Of a DNA stretch of 23,779 nucleotides, positions 1-7,405 are shown one piece after another (positions within the stretch are counted from its first letter, which is position 1; each line of letters opens with the position of its first letter). Location of the stretch: positions 1-23,779 of the IMG/VR virus record IMGVR_UViG_3300009169_000100; one strand, written 5' to 3'. Under the pieces are notes generated by a model, which was not told the origin of the DNA, did no database searches, and saw only the letters and a program-made list of their open reading frames with translations. The DNA comes from a virus. The position numbers and the translations under genes were made by a program.

Positions 1-79
1 CATTGATGAATAATGTTTGTTTTTTCTTGGTTGTCTCTTTCTTAGCACCATCGAGAAAGTGGTCTGTGAAGATCCCCAT
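1..79 (-). CDS. Possible start of a gene running off the left edge (partial)
   Basis: On the minus strand a reading frame one base off from the upstream MopE-like gene stays open to the window edge. It has in-frame ATGs at 79, 91 and further upstream. From the ATG at 79 it reads MGIFTDHFLDGAKKET and then a lysine-rich stretch. The upstream gene's last residues and its stop (42-44) lie inside this frame, so the two would overlap by about 40 bases. That is in line with the overlapping gene starts elsewhere in the window. There is no convincing Shine-Dalgarno for the ATG at 79; AGAG lies upstream of an earlier in-frame ATG. Only about 26 codons are visible, so this could be chance. Function unknown. 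Confidence 0.3.
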   Translation of the reverse strand, partial: MGIFTDHFLDGAKKETTKKKQTLFIN

Positions 80-596
80 CCGGCTGCCCATCACAGTCTT
101 TATCGAGACCATCACAAATCTCTGGGACGCAGGCAATCCTTGAGCAGCGACCTCGAACACACCCAAGACCGCTCATCTCTGCTGATGGGCCCGGTGTACA
201 GTTACCGTCAAACTCGCATATTCTACCGGTTGGGTCTGTGGGCCAACAAACACCAAACCTACATTCCTCTGTAGAGCTGCACGCTCTTTCATTGCCGCAG
301 AAACACTCACCGGAAAAACATGTATCTGTTTCGGGAGTTGGGCAGCGGTTATCACAAGCTCCACAGTGATTCACGTCATTCAGAACCCCGAACTCTATCC
401 TACATGGAGTTGTGGCAGGAGTATCCACAGCTACATCCCTAGCCAGGAATCCAGCAATTGTTGCATCTGGTAGGGAATACCCAGGAGAGATTCTACAACC
501 ACCCGTGACAAGACTTACAAGGAATATAGGCAGCACGGCACAGAGTGAGATACGTGGAAATAAGCTCATCAGAAAAGCATAGAACATAACTATCAC
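42..596 (-). CDS. Small exported cysteine-rich protein with MopE-type motif
   Basis: An ORF of 184 codons with a GTG start that overlaps the stop of the GIY-YIG gene; in-frame ATGs at codons 4 and 10 are alternative starts. The N-terminus is a hydrophobic signal peptide (about residues 4-33) ending in LVTGGC, a possible but atypical lipobox, so the mature protein may be a lipoprotein from Cys34. The rest holds about 18 cysteines: a NHCGACDNRC unit near residues 77-85, further CxxGxCxC-like units, and CDGLDKDCDG at 161-170. The last motif is the signature of MopE-like putative metal-binding repeats, abundant in surface proteins of Myxococcota and relatives. It ends soon after, where host proteins usually continue, so it may be a truncated capture. 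A cell-envelope role in the infected host is inference. No clear Shine-Dalgarno. Confidence 0.7.
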   Translation of the reverse strand: MIVMFYAFLMSLFPRISLCAVLPIFLVSLVTGGCRISPGYSLPDATIAGFLARDVAVDTPATTPCRIEFGVLNDVNHCGACDNRCPTPETDTCFSGECFCGNERACSSTEECRFGVCWPTDPTGRICEFDGNCTPGPSAEMSGLGCVRGRCSRIACVPEICDGLDKDCDGQPDGDLHRPLSRWC

Positions 597-1282
597 GTAG
601 TGCAGTCAGAACTGCGGTCATTCTCTTTTGCCGTAAGCATCCATCCACCAGAGCTTTTGGTTTTCTTCTGTATCATCAAGTGAAGAGCCTTGTAGGACAG
701 CCCTCTATCAATAGCGAATTGCCTTAGGGAGGACTTTATCAAGACTACCTCTCTGGTGTCCTTGTGGGTCAAGGCAATGTTGCAGCTATAATTCTTCCAC
801 AGACCATTCTTGCAGTTTTGACGGGCCCTCTCCTTGGACTCTAGATTGTTTTTGGCCTCACGAATCTTCTGGGCACGTTTCTCAATGACTTCCACAGAAG
901 GAGACTTGCAGCGTTTATCGGTTAGAGGATTTGCTGGCTCATTATTTTTCTTACCTGCTCTTGTATCTGTAACATCTTTCCTGATGTTGAGGCATAGACC
1001 GGACGCAACAGCTTCCGTGATAAGCATCTGTTCACGTAGAAGCCTAGCTGCCTTGTCCTGGATGACCTCCAGAGCCTCTATCTCAAACGCCTGTTCTCCA
1101 TATTTGTTGAATTCGTTTTGAAGATATGTGTTTACATGTCTGTTTGCTAGTAAATTGTTGACATGGGCTCGAAACCTGTGTTTGAATTCTGACGTGCTCC
1201 CAATATAGACTTTCCCGTTTGCAGTGTTTGTTATTCTGTAGATGCCGCCTAGGCGAGCGTGTTCGTGATAGATGTATTTCAT
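593..1282 (-). CDS. GIY-YIG endonuclease (homing-type)
   Basis: A 229-aa protein. The N-terminal GIY-YIG nuclease domain covers about residues 11-90, with GIY at 13-15, VYIG at 25-28, a basic FKHRFRAH segment and a Glu near 84 in the expected position. A linker with a short NUMOD3-like basic region follows. The C-terminal part (about 168-217) contains SLRQFAIDRGLSYKAL and ends GGWML, resembling the NUMOD/IENR helix-turn-helix DNA-binding repeats of group I intron and free-standing phage homing endonucleases. It lies directly downstream of the capsid gene and its terminator, where mobile seg- or mob-like genes often sit in T4-type phages. The ATG at 1282 has no Shine-Dalgarno and falls just after the terminator tail, so expression probably depends on read-through and is low. 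A free-standing homing role is inferred. Confidence 0.88.
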   Translation of the reverse strand: MKYIYHEHARLGGIYRITNTANGKVYIGSTSEFKHRFRAHVNNLLANRHVNTYLQNEFNKYGEQAFEIEALEVIQDKAARLLREQMLITEAVASGLCLNIRKDVTDTRAGKKNNEPANPLTDKRCKSPSVEVIEKRAQKIREAKNNLESKERARQNCKNGLWKNYSCNIALTHKDTREVVLIKSSLRQFAIDRGLSYKALHLMIQKKTKSSGGWMLTAKENDRSSDCTT

Positions 1283-1297
1283 GGTTAAAGTAGAAGA

Positions 1298-1321
1298 GGG
1301 AAGCAGGTTTCCCTGCTTCCC
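1298..1321 (-). terminator. Rho-independent terminator after the capsid gene
   Basis: A perfect 10-bp GC-rich stem (GGGAAGCAGG with CCTGCTTCCC). On the minus strand the loop is GAAA, a stable GNRA tetraloop, and the stem is followed by a pyrimidine-rich TCTTCTACTTT tail. It lies 40 bases past the capsid stop and should end the head-module transcript. A second, weaker hairpin (CTCAAC/GTTGAG, 1333-1347) lies between it and the stop codon. Confidence 0.8.
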
Positions 1322-1360
1322 TCAGATTCTAACTCAACCTAGTTGAGGTGTATAACGGAA

Positions 1361-3265
1361 TTATATGAGGTTCATGTCGAGCACGGTTACGGTTGCGTAG
1401 AAGTCATTTCTGACCATTCTCTTACCGTAGCGGGTCATCACGCCCTTACGAGGAGTGAAGTCCTCCTGTGCATAGATCACAGGGGTCAAGATGAGAGGAA
1501 CGTATGGTGCGTAGATGTAACCTGACTCTAGGAAGGTGTTACCCTTTAGACCAAGGAGAATCTTGTTGCTTGGGAAGTATGGATCCTTGTACACCGTATA
1601 ACGGTTATTTAGGGTTCCGACTGCCTCTGCACCGATGGTCATCGAATCTCTTACCTGACCGTCGCTGTCGAGTCTGTAAGCAGGCTTGTACGAGACAAGG
1701 TGCTCAAGAATCGTGCATACGTCTGGGCTGGTTACCACGAAGTTAGCAGAGCCACGAAGGGTCTTCTTGTAAATCGTGTTAGCAGCATCCGAGATGGTCT
1801 CGATGAGGGTCTGGTACCACTCCTGGACGTTCACAAAGGCCATAGGGCCTGGTGCGAGAGTCGAGGACTGTAGTGCCTCTGCGCCGGATACCTTGTTCAC
1901 GATCTTGCCTGGGGCACGAGACCAGAAGAGGTTTGCAGCACCGGCCTGGGTAAGCAGGTCGTTGAGGATTTCACGGTCGATGTCGAGCGTGATCATCTCA
2001 GAGAGGATATTTGTAAGCTCTACTTCGATATCAATCGAGTAGAAGGCGGTAAGGTCCTGAGCCATTTCTGGTGACCAGCGAGCACGAAGCTTACGGGTTA
2101 CAGCAGTTACGGAGGTGGACTCGATGCGGATGTCGATCTCTGGGATCTTTGGGGACGCATCAACTGCGAAGTTCGACTCGAAGCTTGGGATGGTCAGGGT
2201 TGCACCATCGGTGTTAACGCTAAGCGAGTCAGCGATAACTGCCGAGCCAGAGATAGCCGCCGTGATGGGCTGAGGAGTTGCGGCGGTGTTGCTGACACGC
2301 AGAACGAACAGAACGTGCGAGCCGTTCAGAGGGTCTGGCGTGAAGATACCGGTTGTCGAACTCCAGTTGCCACGACGATTCAGCTTACGAAGGTTGAGGA
2401 CGTTCGTACCATTCTGGTACTGCTCACCCCACGAAGTTGCTCCGCCACCTAGGGTACCGAAGCCGGTGATTGCGATCTGCTCCAGGGAGTTGAAATCTGC
2501 ACCGCCGATGGTCGTAGAGATGGTAGAGGTTGGAAGGAACATGAAGCATACGTCTAGGACGCCATCAGTGAGGTCGTTCTCGATCTTGCAATCATATCCG
2601 ACATAACGAGCGTTGAAGCCAGTGAAGTCAGCAGCGGTTGTCATGGTTGCGGTTGAACCAGCGGTCCACACCGAGCCACTTGCCCAGTAACCAATGTCCA
2701 GAAGCGACGAGGAAAGAAGGGTTGTTGCCTTGTGAACCTTCGAGAAGCCGGTGCCGACTAGGTCGTACTGGCCGCCGGTTGCAAGAGAGCCAGAGCGAAT
2801 ACCAGAACCACGGGGGTTATTGTAAATCGACTGACCATCAGAGTACACCGAGGAAACAGCGGCGCTGTCCAGGGTGACGCCTGCTGCACCACCAACGTTG
2901 CTACCATACGAATAATCGAGATAGAACAGAAGGCCGGTTGGGAGGCTCATTGGCTGAACGGATACAACCTCATTCGCAATAAGGCCTGCGAAGACCCTTC
3001 TTACGATTGGGAATGCAACGTTCGTGAAACCAACTACCTGCCCCGAGGACTGTAGAGTTCCAGCGCCAAGAGACAGAGTGTTCTGCTCCTTTAGAAGCTC
3101 TGCTGCCTGGTTCTCAAGCAAGCGAGCCATATTCTCTCGTGAGGTGCCCTTGATACCCTCAAGAAGACCGGTTGCGGCCCACTTCTTGAGTAGACGAGGG
3201 GCTTCCGAACCGAGACTTCTGCGGTGGATACCCTCTGCGAGCTGTGACAGTGTAAATGATTTCAT
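1361..3265 (-). CDS. gp23: Major capsid protein, T4 gp23-like
   Basis: A 634-aa protein from the ATG at 3265, which is preceded by AGGAG at 5-nt spacing; a GTG two codons upstream overlaps that site and is less likely. The segment around residues 78-120 (GFTNVAFPIVRRVF, then VQPMSLPTGLLFYL) matches the gp23 region that reads VRR..., VQPM and PTG in T4-like capsids. A later stretch (YSIDIEVELTNILSEMI, then DIDREILNDL) matches the gp23 core helix region. The N-terminal 60 residues are charged and helical with (L)-x-E sites at about Glu36, Glu51 and Glu60. These are candidate cleavage points for the prohead protease; T4 gp23 is cut after Glu65. At 634 aa it is about 110 residues longer than T4 gp23. 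It is the last gene of the head module. Confidence 0.95.
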   Translation of the reverse strand: MKSFTLSQLAEGIHRRSLGSEAPRLLKKWAATGLLEGIKGTSRENMARLLENQAAELLKEQNTLSLGAGTLQSSGQVVGFTNVAFPIVRRVFAGLIANEVVSVQPMSLPTGLLFYLDYSYGSNVGGAAGVTLDSAAVSSVYSDGQSIYNNPRGSGIRSGSLATGGQYDLVGTGFSKVHKATTLLSSSLLDIGYWASGSVWTAGSTATMTTAADFTGFNARYVGYDCKIENDLTDGVLDVCFMFLPTSTISTTIGGADFNSLEQIAITGFGTLGGGATSWGEQYQNGTNVLNLRKLNRRGNWSSTTGIFTPDPLNGSHVLFVLRVSNTAATPQPITAAISGSAVIADSLSVNTDGATLTIPSFESNFAVDASPKIPEIDIRIESTSVTAVTRKLRARWSPEMAQDLTAFYSIDIEVELTNILSEMITLDIDREILNDLLTQAGAANLFWSRAPGKIVNKVSGAEALQSSTLAPGPMAFVNVQEWYQTLIETISDAANTIYKKTLRGSANFVVTSPDVCTILEHLVSYKPAYRLDSDGQVRDSMTIGAEAVGTLNNRYTVYKDPYFPSNKILLGLKGNTFLESGYIYAPYVPLILTPVIYAQEDFTPRKGVMTRYGKRMVRNDFYATVTVLDMNLI

Positions 3266-3322
3266 GTTCACTCCTAAATTCCTGTGTTTAACTATTTGGC
3301 TATTTTCAACAATTCCAAAGAA

Positions 3323-5695
3323 TCAGTCTTCACTACGATTGATTCTTGCGAGCTTCTGCCATCTCTCAAATGTTCCCACTATTGGATCTGCTCCGTCTGG
3401 GGAACCATTTGCCTGTGATGTTCTTGCGCTCTCCTGAAGCTTCGCACTGCCAGCGGTCGTTGGCTTTGATGCCGAACCAGCCACGGAAGTTGAAGAACGG
3501 CCTGCCGACTCTTCAAGCTTTCTCTTAATCTTGCCGTAAATGTCCTTGGCTTCAGCTACGTTCGTTGCCTTGTCGAGATGCTCGACAATCTGCTGCTTTA
3601 CCTTGCGGCTAAGACCTTCCTGTTGAAGGAACTTATTGAGGTAAAGAAGCTTGGACAGGAACAAGTTAGTTTCAGCCATTTCTTTCTTAAGCTCTTTGAC
3701 TTCAGAAACACGAGACTCAGCAAGTCTCTTGTATGCCACTGCTGCCTTACGATTCTCTAGAAGGCTCTTCTTCATGCGACGGTTAAGCTTGCGGGCTGTG
3801 CCGAGCTTGGACTCAAACAGAGACATCTCGTCCATTCCCTCTTCGTCAGCAAGAACCATGTCCTCTTCCTCAGAGCCCATCGAGCTGCCATGAGAAGGTA
3901 CGCCGCCCTCTTCTTCCTCATCACCGAGGTCAAGAGACATTTCGTCTTCCTCACCACCAACGTCAAGGTCGCCTTCGTCTTCGAGGCCAGCATCAAGAGA
4001 CATCTCGTCTCCCTCTTCTTCGCCCTCAAGACCCATTTCGTCTCCACCGAGCTCGAAGTCAACGTCAAGGTCAGCAACATCAAGTTGGTCCTCAATGTCG
4101 TCAGGAAGCTCTACGTTCAGAACTAGATCCTCTTCCATGCCTGCGCCGCCCATCATGCTGTTCTCTTTCACGGTTTCCTTTTCTAGAACTGCCTTGGAAG
4201 ACTTGGACTTGCCCTCTGGCTTGCCCTTCTCCCAACCAGCAGTCTTCTTCGCTGCCTTCTTTTCAGCATTCTCCTTGCGGATAGCTGCAACGGCCTCACG
4301 AAGTTCCTTCTCGTCGATCTCGAAGAACATATCAGGAGCCGCAACTGGCTTCTCGGAGGAATCTCCAAAGCCTGCATGACTCTTGGTCTCTTCTACCTCT
4401 TCAGATACAACCTCAGGCTCGCCCTCTTCCCATGGCTTCTTCTGAGACTTTGCGCCACTTGCATTAGGCAGGGCGGGCGAGTTTACGGAGCCAGCAGCAG
4501 CTCTGACATGTCTACCCTGCTTGCCGCCGGGCATAATGTCTTGATTTGCGTGCTCTTCCTTGAAGAGGTCTTCAACTTCTGGCGAAACACCAGACTGCTC
4601 TTCTGCTTGTGCGGTTGCGCTTGCATGAGTAGGCAGACCAGTCTTACCGGTAGATGCACTATCCTTCGCAAGAGATTCTTGATCGTCGCTCTCGAAGAGC
4701 TGTGCTGCGTATTCTTTAAGGCTTTTCTTCATAGGATCTTCCTTCTCATCCATATCTGTGGTATAACTATTGCTCAATCCGGCTTCTTTCAATTTGAGGA
4801 ACAAAAATTCCAGTCTCTTTTCGTTTAATCTTGCCTGACTTTGTGTAACTCTTCCACTTTCGAGAAGAGAGTCAAGCGACTCCAGGAGACTAAAAAGCCT
4901 ATTTTTCAGTGATTCTTGTGTGATGTCAGACAGTCTTGGCTTGTAGTAAGCCCTGTCTACTTTTTCAGCAGCCTCAGTTAGGGCTACCTTGAATTTTTCG
5001 TAAGATGCTCTCTCGGCTAGAGGTGCTGCTGGAGGTGGTGGTGGATTCTGAGTCTCATCCTCTTCCTCACCTGCAACTGGAGCTGCTCCAACCATGTCTG
5101 GCGACGCTGGTGGGGGAGGTGCTGTTGCGGGCTCGGTTGGTTCAGTTCCCACTGTCCCGGACAGGGCTGGGTCCTCAGCAGGAGCTACTGGAGCTGCATC
5201 TGCTGGTGGAGCGGGAATCTCTCCGCCCGGAGGCATTGTTGAGGTATCGACTGGAGACACTGTGTCCCCGGAGCCCTCTCCAGAAAAGAGTTGTTCAAAA
5301 TCAATCGTAATCTTGCCGTCTGCATCTGGCATTGGAACGTTCATAACATCAGACCCCATAACGGAAATAGGTGCTGGTGTGGTTGATACATCTCCACCTT
5401 CAACAGCCGAATCTGTTGGCATGGCTGAATTATCTACAACCGCAGAAGGTGAACCGTCATCCATGGTTGCTGGCATTGCAGAATCGGCCGTTACACCAAC
5501 CGGGTCAGCTACGCCACCAGCAGACAAGTCATCATCCTCTTCAAAAAAGAAGGACGTAGCACTTGCGGCTTCCTTGGCAATCATCTTCTTGATGTATGGA
5601 GATACCTTCTCCATGATGGACTTACGAGCATCTTCCTCAGCAAGTTCACGGAGTTTCTTTGCGTCCATAATCGCTTCTTTATAGAGATCACTCAT
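3323..5695 (-). CDS. gp22: Prohead core scaffolding protein, gp22-like, very large
   Basis: A 790-aa protein from the ATG at 5695 (AAGGT about 6 nt upstream; a GTG at 5710 is also in frame but overlaps the previous stop). It sits between the protease-side genes and the capsid gene, the position of gene 22 in T4. The C-terminal part has a long helical region and the pattern LLYLNKFLQQEGLS, then QQIVEHLDKAT and DIYGKIKRKL. I recognise this as the signature at the end of T4-like scaffold proteins, followed by a terminal RWQKLARI. The N-terminal 230 residues are Ala/Pro/acid-rich and look disordered. The middle is lysine-rich and then extremely acidic. T4 gp22 is only 269 aa, so this is an expanded version. 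Expected role: the transient inner core of the prohead, degraded by the protease. Confidence 0.8.
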   Translation of the reverse strand: MSDLYKEAIMDAKKLRELAEEDARKSIMEKVSPYIKKMIAKEAASATSFFFEEDDDLSAGGVADPVGVTADSAMPATMDDGSPSAVVDNSAMPTDSAVEGGDVSTTPAPISVMGSDVMNVPMPDADGKITIDFEQLFSGEGSGDTVSPVDTSTMPPGGEIPAPPADAAPVAPAEDPALSGTVGTEPTEPATAPPPPASPDMVGAAPVAGEEEDETQNPPPPPAAPLAERASYEKFKVALTEAAEKVDRAYYKPRLSDITQESLKNRLFSLLESLDSLLESGRVTQSQARLNEKRLEFLFLKLKEAGLSNSYTTDMDEKEDPMKKSLKEYAAQLFESDDQESLAKDSASTGKTGLPTHASATAQAEEQSGVSPEVEDLFKEEHANQDIMPGGKQGRHVRAAAGSVNSPALPNASGAKSQKKPWEEGEPEVVSEEVEETKSHAGFGDSSEKPVAAPDMFFEIDEKELREAVAAIRKENAEKKAAKKTAGWEKGKPEGKSKSSKAVLEKETVKENSMMGGAGMEEDLVLNVELPDDIEDQLDVADLDVDFELGGDEMGLEGEEEGDEMSLDAGLEDEGDLDVGGEEDEMSLDLGDEEEEGGVPSHGSSMGSEEEDMVLADEEGMDEMSLFESKLGTARKLNRRMKKSLLENRKAAVAYKRLAESRVSEVKELKKEMAETNLFLSKLLYLNKFLQQEGLSRKVKQQIVEHLDKATNVAEAKDIYGKIKRKLEESAGRSSTSVAGSASKPTTAGSAKLQESARTSQANGSPDGADPIVGTFERWQKLARINRSED
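3820..4040 (-). repeat. Acidic DEMSL repeats in the scaffold gene
   Basis: Within the scaffold gene the minus strand encodes four spaced copies of a DEM(S/G)L motif embedded in Glu/Asp/Gly-rich sequence. On the plus strand they appear as AGACATCTCGTC-like units near 3821, 3935, 3999 and 4031. The copies are imperfect, with spacing of about 30-115 bases. They look like internal duplication that lengthened an acidic core segment. Confidence 0.6.
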
Positions 5696-5706
5696 TGTAT
5701 TACCTT

Positions 5707-6186
5707 TCACTCACCTAGCGGTGTGGACTTGCCCTTCTGAAGGCTTCCAATTGTCTGACGAGAAATAACTGCTGATGTATCGTGTGGGGATGCTAGGCCG
5801 TCACCGGAGAATGCTCCACCTGAACCTCTAGCTCGCTCGGTAGCTTCCACGCCTGCCGCTGGAATATCTGCTGGGTTCTGGCCTACTGCCGGAACTGCAA
5901 TGTTTGGTCCGTAGGGCGAGCCAGGAAGGCCTCCGCCACCAACTTCAACATCAGCAAGGTTGGGAGCTGCCTTGTAGTCGATGTCAACGGTACCAAACGT
6001 GTGGCCACCGTCGTTAACCTCTCCAGACAAAATCTCATCCATGTACTTGGCTGTTACGACTTCATCCGTAAGCTCGCCGCTGTATACAGGAGAACCTGGG
6101 TAAATTGCCTGCAAATTTGCAGTGTCAGAACTCCCGTTGCCTCTAACTCTTACTGGTGGTTGCACCATAATCTGTTTGCGTGCCAT
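5707..6186 (-). CDS. Unrecognised protein between protease and scaffold genes
   Basis: A 159-aa protein starting at the ATG at 6186, preceded by AGGTAATAC, a ribosome-binding context nearly identical to that of the scaffold gene. It is rich in Gly, Pro, Ala and Val, with little predicted regular structure. Landmarks are a basic N-terminus (MARKQIMVQPPVRVRG), a central DEVVTAKYMDEIL helix and a glycine-rich second half. The stop overlaps the region upstream of the scaffold start. Its place among head-assembly genes suggests a prohead core or internal component, analogous in position to T4 gp67/gp68. I see no sequence similarity that proves this. Confidence 0.75.
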   Translation of the reverse strand: MARKQIMVQPPVRVRGNGSSDTANLQAIYPGSPVYSGELTDEVVTAKYMDEILSGEVNDGGHTFGTVDIDYKAAPNLADVEVGGGGLPGSPYGPNIAVPAVGQNPADIPAAGVEATERARGSGGAFSGDGLASPHDTSAVISRQTIGSLQKGKSTPLGE

Positions 6187-6236
6187 GTATTACCTGTGCT
6201 CCGTTTTCAGTAAATAGAGTGAAGAGTGGAAAACCT

Positions 6237-6797
6237 TCACTTACGACCAGTATTACCAAAGGCAACAGCGGCCCAACGAGACATGTCGCCAGCAACGGCA
6301 AGAGACTGAAGCTCTTGCTCATTTACTTTCTCTACCTGTCCCTGCATACCTGCCGCTGCCAAGTTCCCATAACCACGTCTGTCGGTATCGTTTGCCATCA
6401 TCTGAGGCAGGGTGTTAACTGCCGTATCTGCAAAGATGGACGCATAGCTCTCAGCCAGTTGAGAATCTCCCTTGGCCATCATCCTTGCCGTAGATTCAAC
6501 AAGGTTTTGCAGTCCTGGATTCTGAATTTGTGAAGTTGGACCTGACTCATACCCAGCAGGCATCATCGCATCCAGTTCATCCTCGGCTCCTGCCATTCTC
6601 CTGGCCGCTAGACGAGCACGTTCAGCAACCATCGGGTCTCTACCAGCAGTGCTTCCCAAACGAGAGGTTGGCTGTTGAGCTGTCTTTGGTTTTGTGGTTT
6701 TCGATTCAGTAATGGTCTGCCCGAAAGCTCCTTCTTTAATGAGCTCTCTCATGCACTCCTTGATCATCGCCTTGAATTCGCTTTTCGTTAGCTTCAT
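6237..6797 (-). CDS. Unrecognised head-module protein
   Basis: A 186-aa protein whose ATG overlaps the TGA of the protease gene (ATGA), implying translational coupling. The first 25 residues (MKLTKSEFKAMIKECMREL...) form a strongly charged amphipathic helix with several (I/M)-x-E sites (Glu14, Glu18, Glu22), of the type cut by T4-like prohead proteases. A low-complexity Thr/Lys/Pro linker follows, then a helical Ala/Met-rich part (about 75-150) with NLVESTARMMAKGDSQLAE. It has no Cys-rich motif, membrane segment or recognised domain. A role in the prohead core or as a packaged internal protein is inferred from position and from the processing-like N-terminus. Confidence 0.75.
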   Translation of the reverse strand: MKLTKSEFKAMIKECMRELIKEGAFGQTITESKTTKPKTAQQPTSRLGSTAGRDPMVAERARLAARRMAGAEDELDAMMPAGYESGPTSQIQNPGLQNLVESTARMMAKGDSQLAESYASIFADTAVNTLPQMMANDTDRRGYGNLAAAGMQGQVEKVNEQELQSLAVAGDMSRWAAVAFGNTGRK

Positions 6798-7405
6798 AGT
6801 CTGCCTTTTTTGATCCCCAGAATTTCATTTGCAACACGATCAATTCGATCGGACTTGGAGAATATTCTGTTGAGAATCCTAGGATCCACTTCCTTGGCCT
6901 CTCTCATCATAAAGGCACCAGGAGTTGAGGGCTCTGATACCAGGTCCCAACAAATTAGGTGAAGGTCATCTTCTACAACATCAGCCTCGCCCGAAGAACG
7001 TACAGAGCCAAGTGCCCTGGAGGAGATACCAATCTTCACATTGGACTCGATGAGAGCCCTAGCAATGTTGCCCATTGGGGTCGGAAGGATCTCTATCTTT
7101 CCATACACCACGAGACCCTCGGTCCAGATATCTGTTATGAGGTGCGATACGTTTTTTAGATTGACAACGGGGTCATCAGCGTGGTCGAGCTCTCCCGTAG
7201 CACGTCGTTCCTGCACAATTTTCTTGTAGTTGTCCACCTGACTAAACAGGATGGCCTTTGGGTAAATTCTGCCGTTCTGGTTGAGAGTGTCCGCCCTCTG
7301 AAGAACGCCTTTGACAAAGAGCTTGCCAAGACGACCATCACCAGGAATTGCTTCTTCCTTGATGACTTCGTACTCAAACTCCTTGAATTCTTTTAGTAGC
7401 TTCAT
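6794..7405 (-). CDS. gp21: Prohead core protease, T4 gp21-like
   Basis: A 203-aa protein resembling T4 gp21 and the related phage prohead serine proteases. Visible motifs in order: NQNGRIYPKAIL (42-53), conserved near the N-terminus of these proteases; GELDHADDP (71-79) with the presumed catalytic His75; GISSRALGS (126-134) with the catalytic Ser in the SS pair at 128-129; and WDLVSEPS (153-160) with a conserved Asp. Expected role: after prohead assembly it cuts scaffold and capsid N-termini at (L/I)-x-E sites and then itself. The ATG overlaps the TGA of the upstream 291-aa gene, and its own TGA overlaps the next ATG, so three genes are coupled. The length is close to that of T4 gp21 (212 aa). 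Confidence 0.93.
   Translation of the reverse strand: MKLLKEFKEFEYEVIKEEAIPGDGRLGKLFVKGVLQRADTLNQNGRIYPKAILFSQVDNYKKIVQERRATGELDHADDPVVNLKNVSHLITDIWTEGLVVYGKIEILPTPMGNIARALIESNVKIGISSRALGSVRSSGEADVVEDDLHLICWDLVSEPSTPGAFMMREAKEVDPRILNRIFSKSDRIDRVANEILGIKKGRL

Noticed and set aside
4376-4828. Plus-strand frame of 150 codons
   Set aside because: Antisense to the scaffold gene, Leu/Cys-rich translation with no recognisable feature; a shadow frame.
5094-5684. Long plus-strand frame (196 codons) inside the scaffold gene
   Set aside because: It is the antisense of low-complexity Pro/Ala/Asp codons; the Gly/Ser/Ala-rich translation has no ribosome site and the minus-strand frame is strongly supported.
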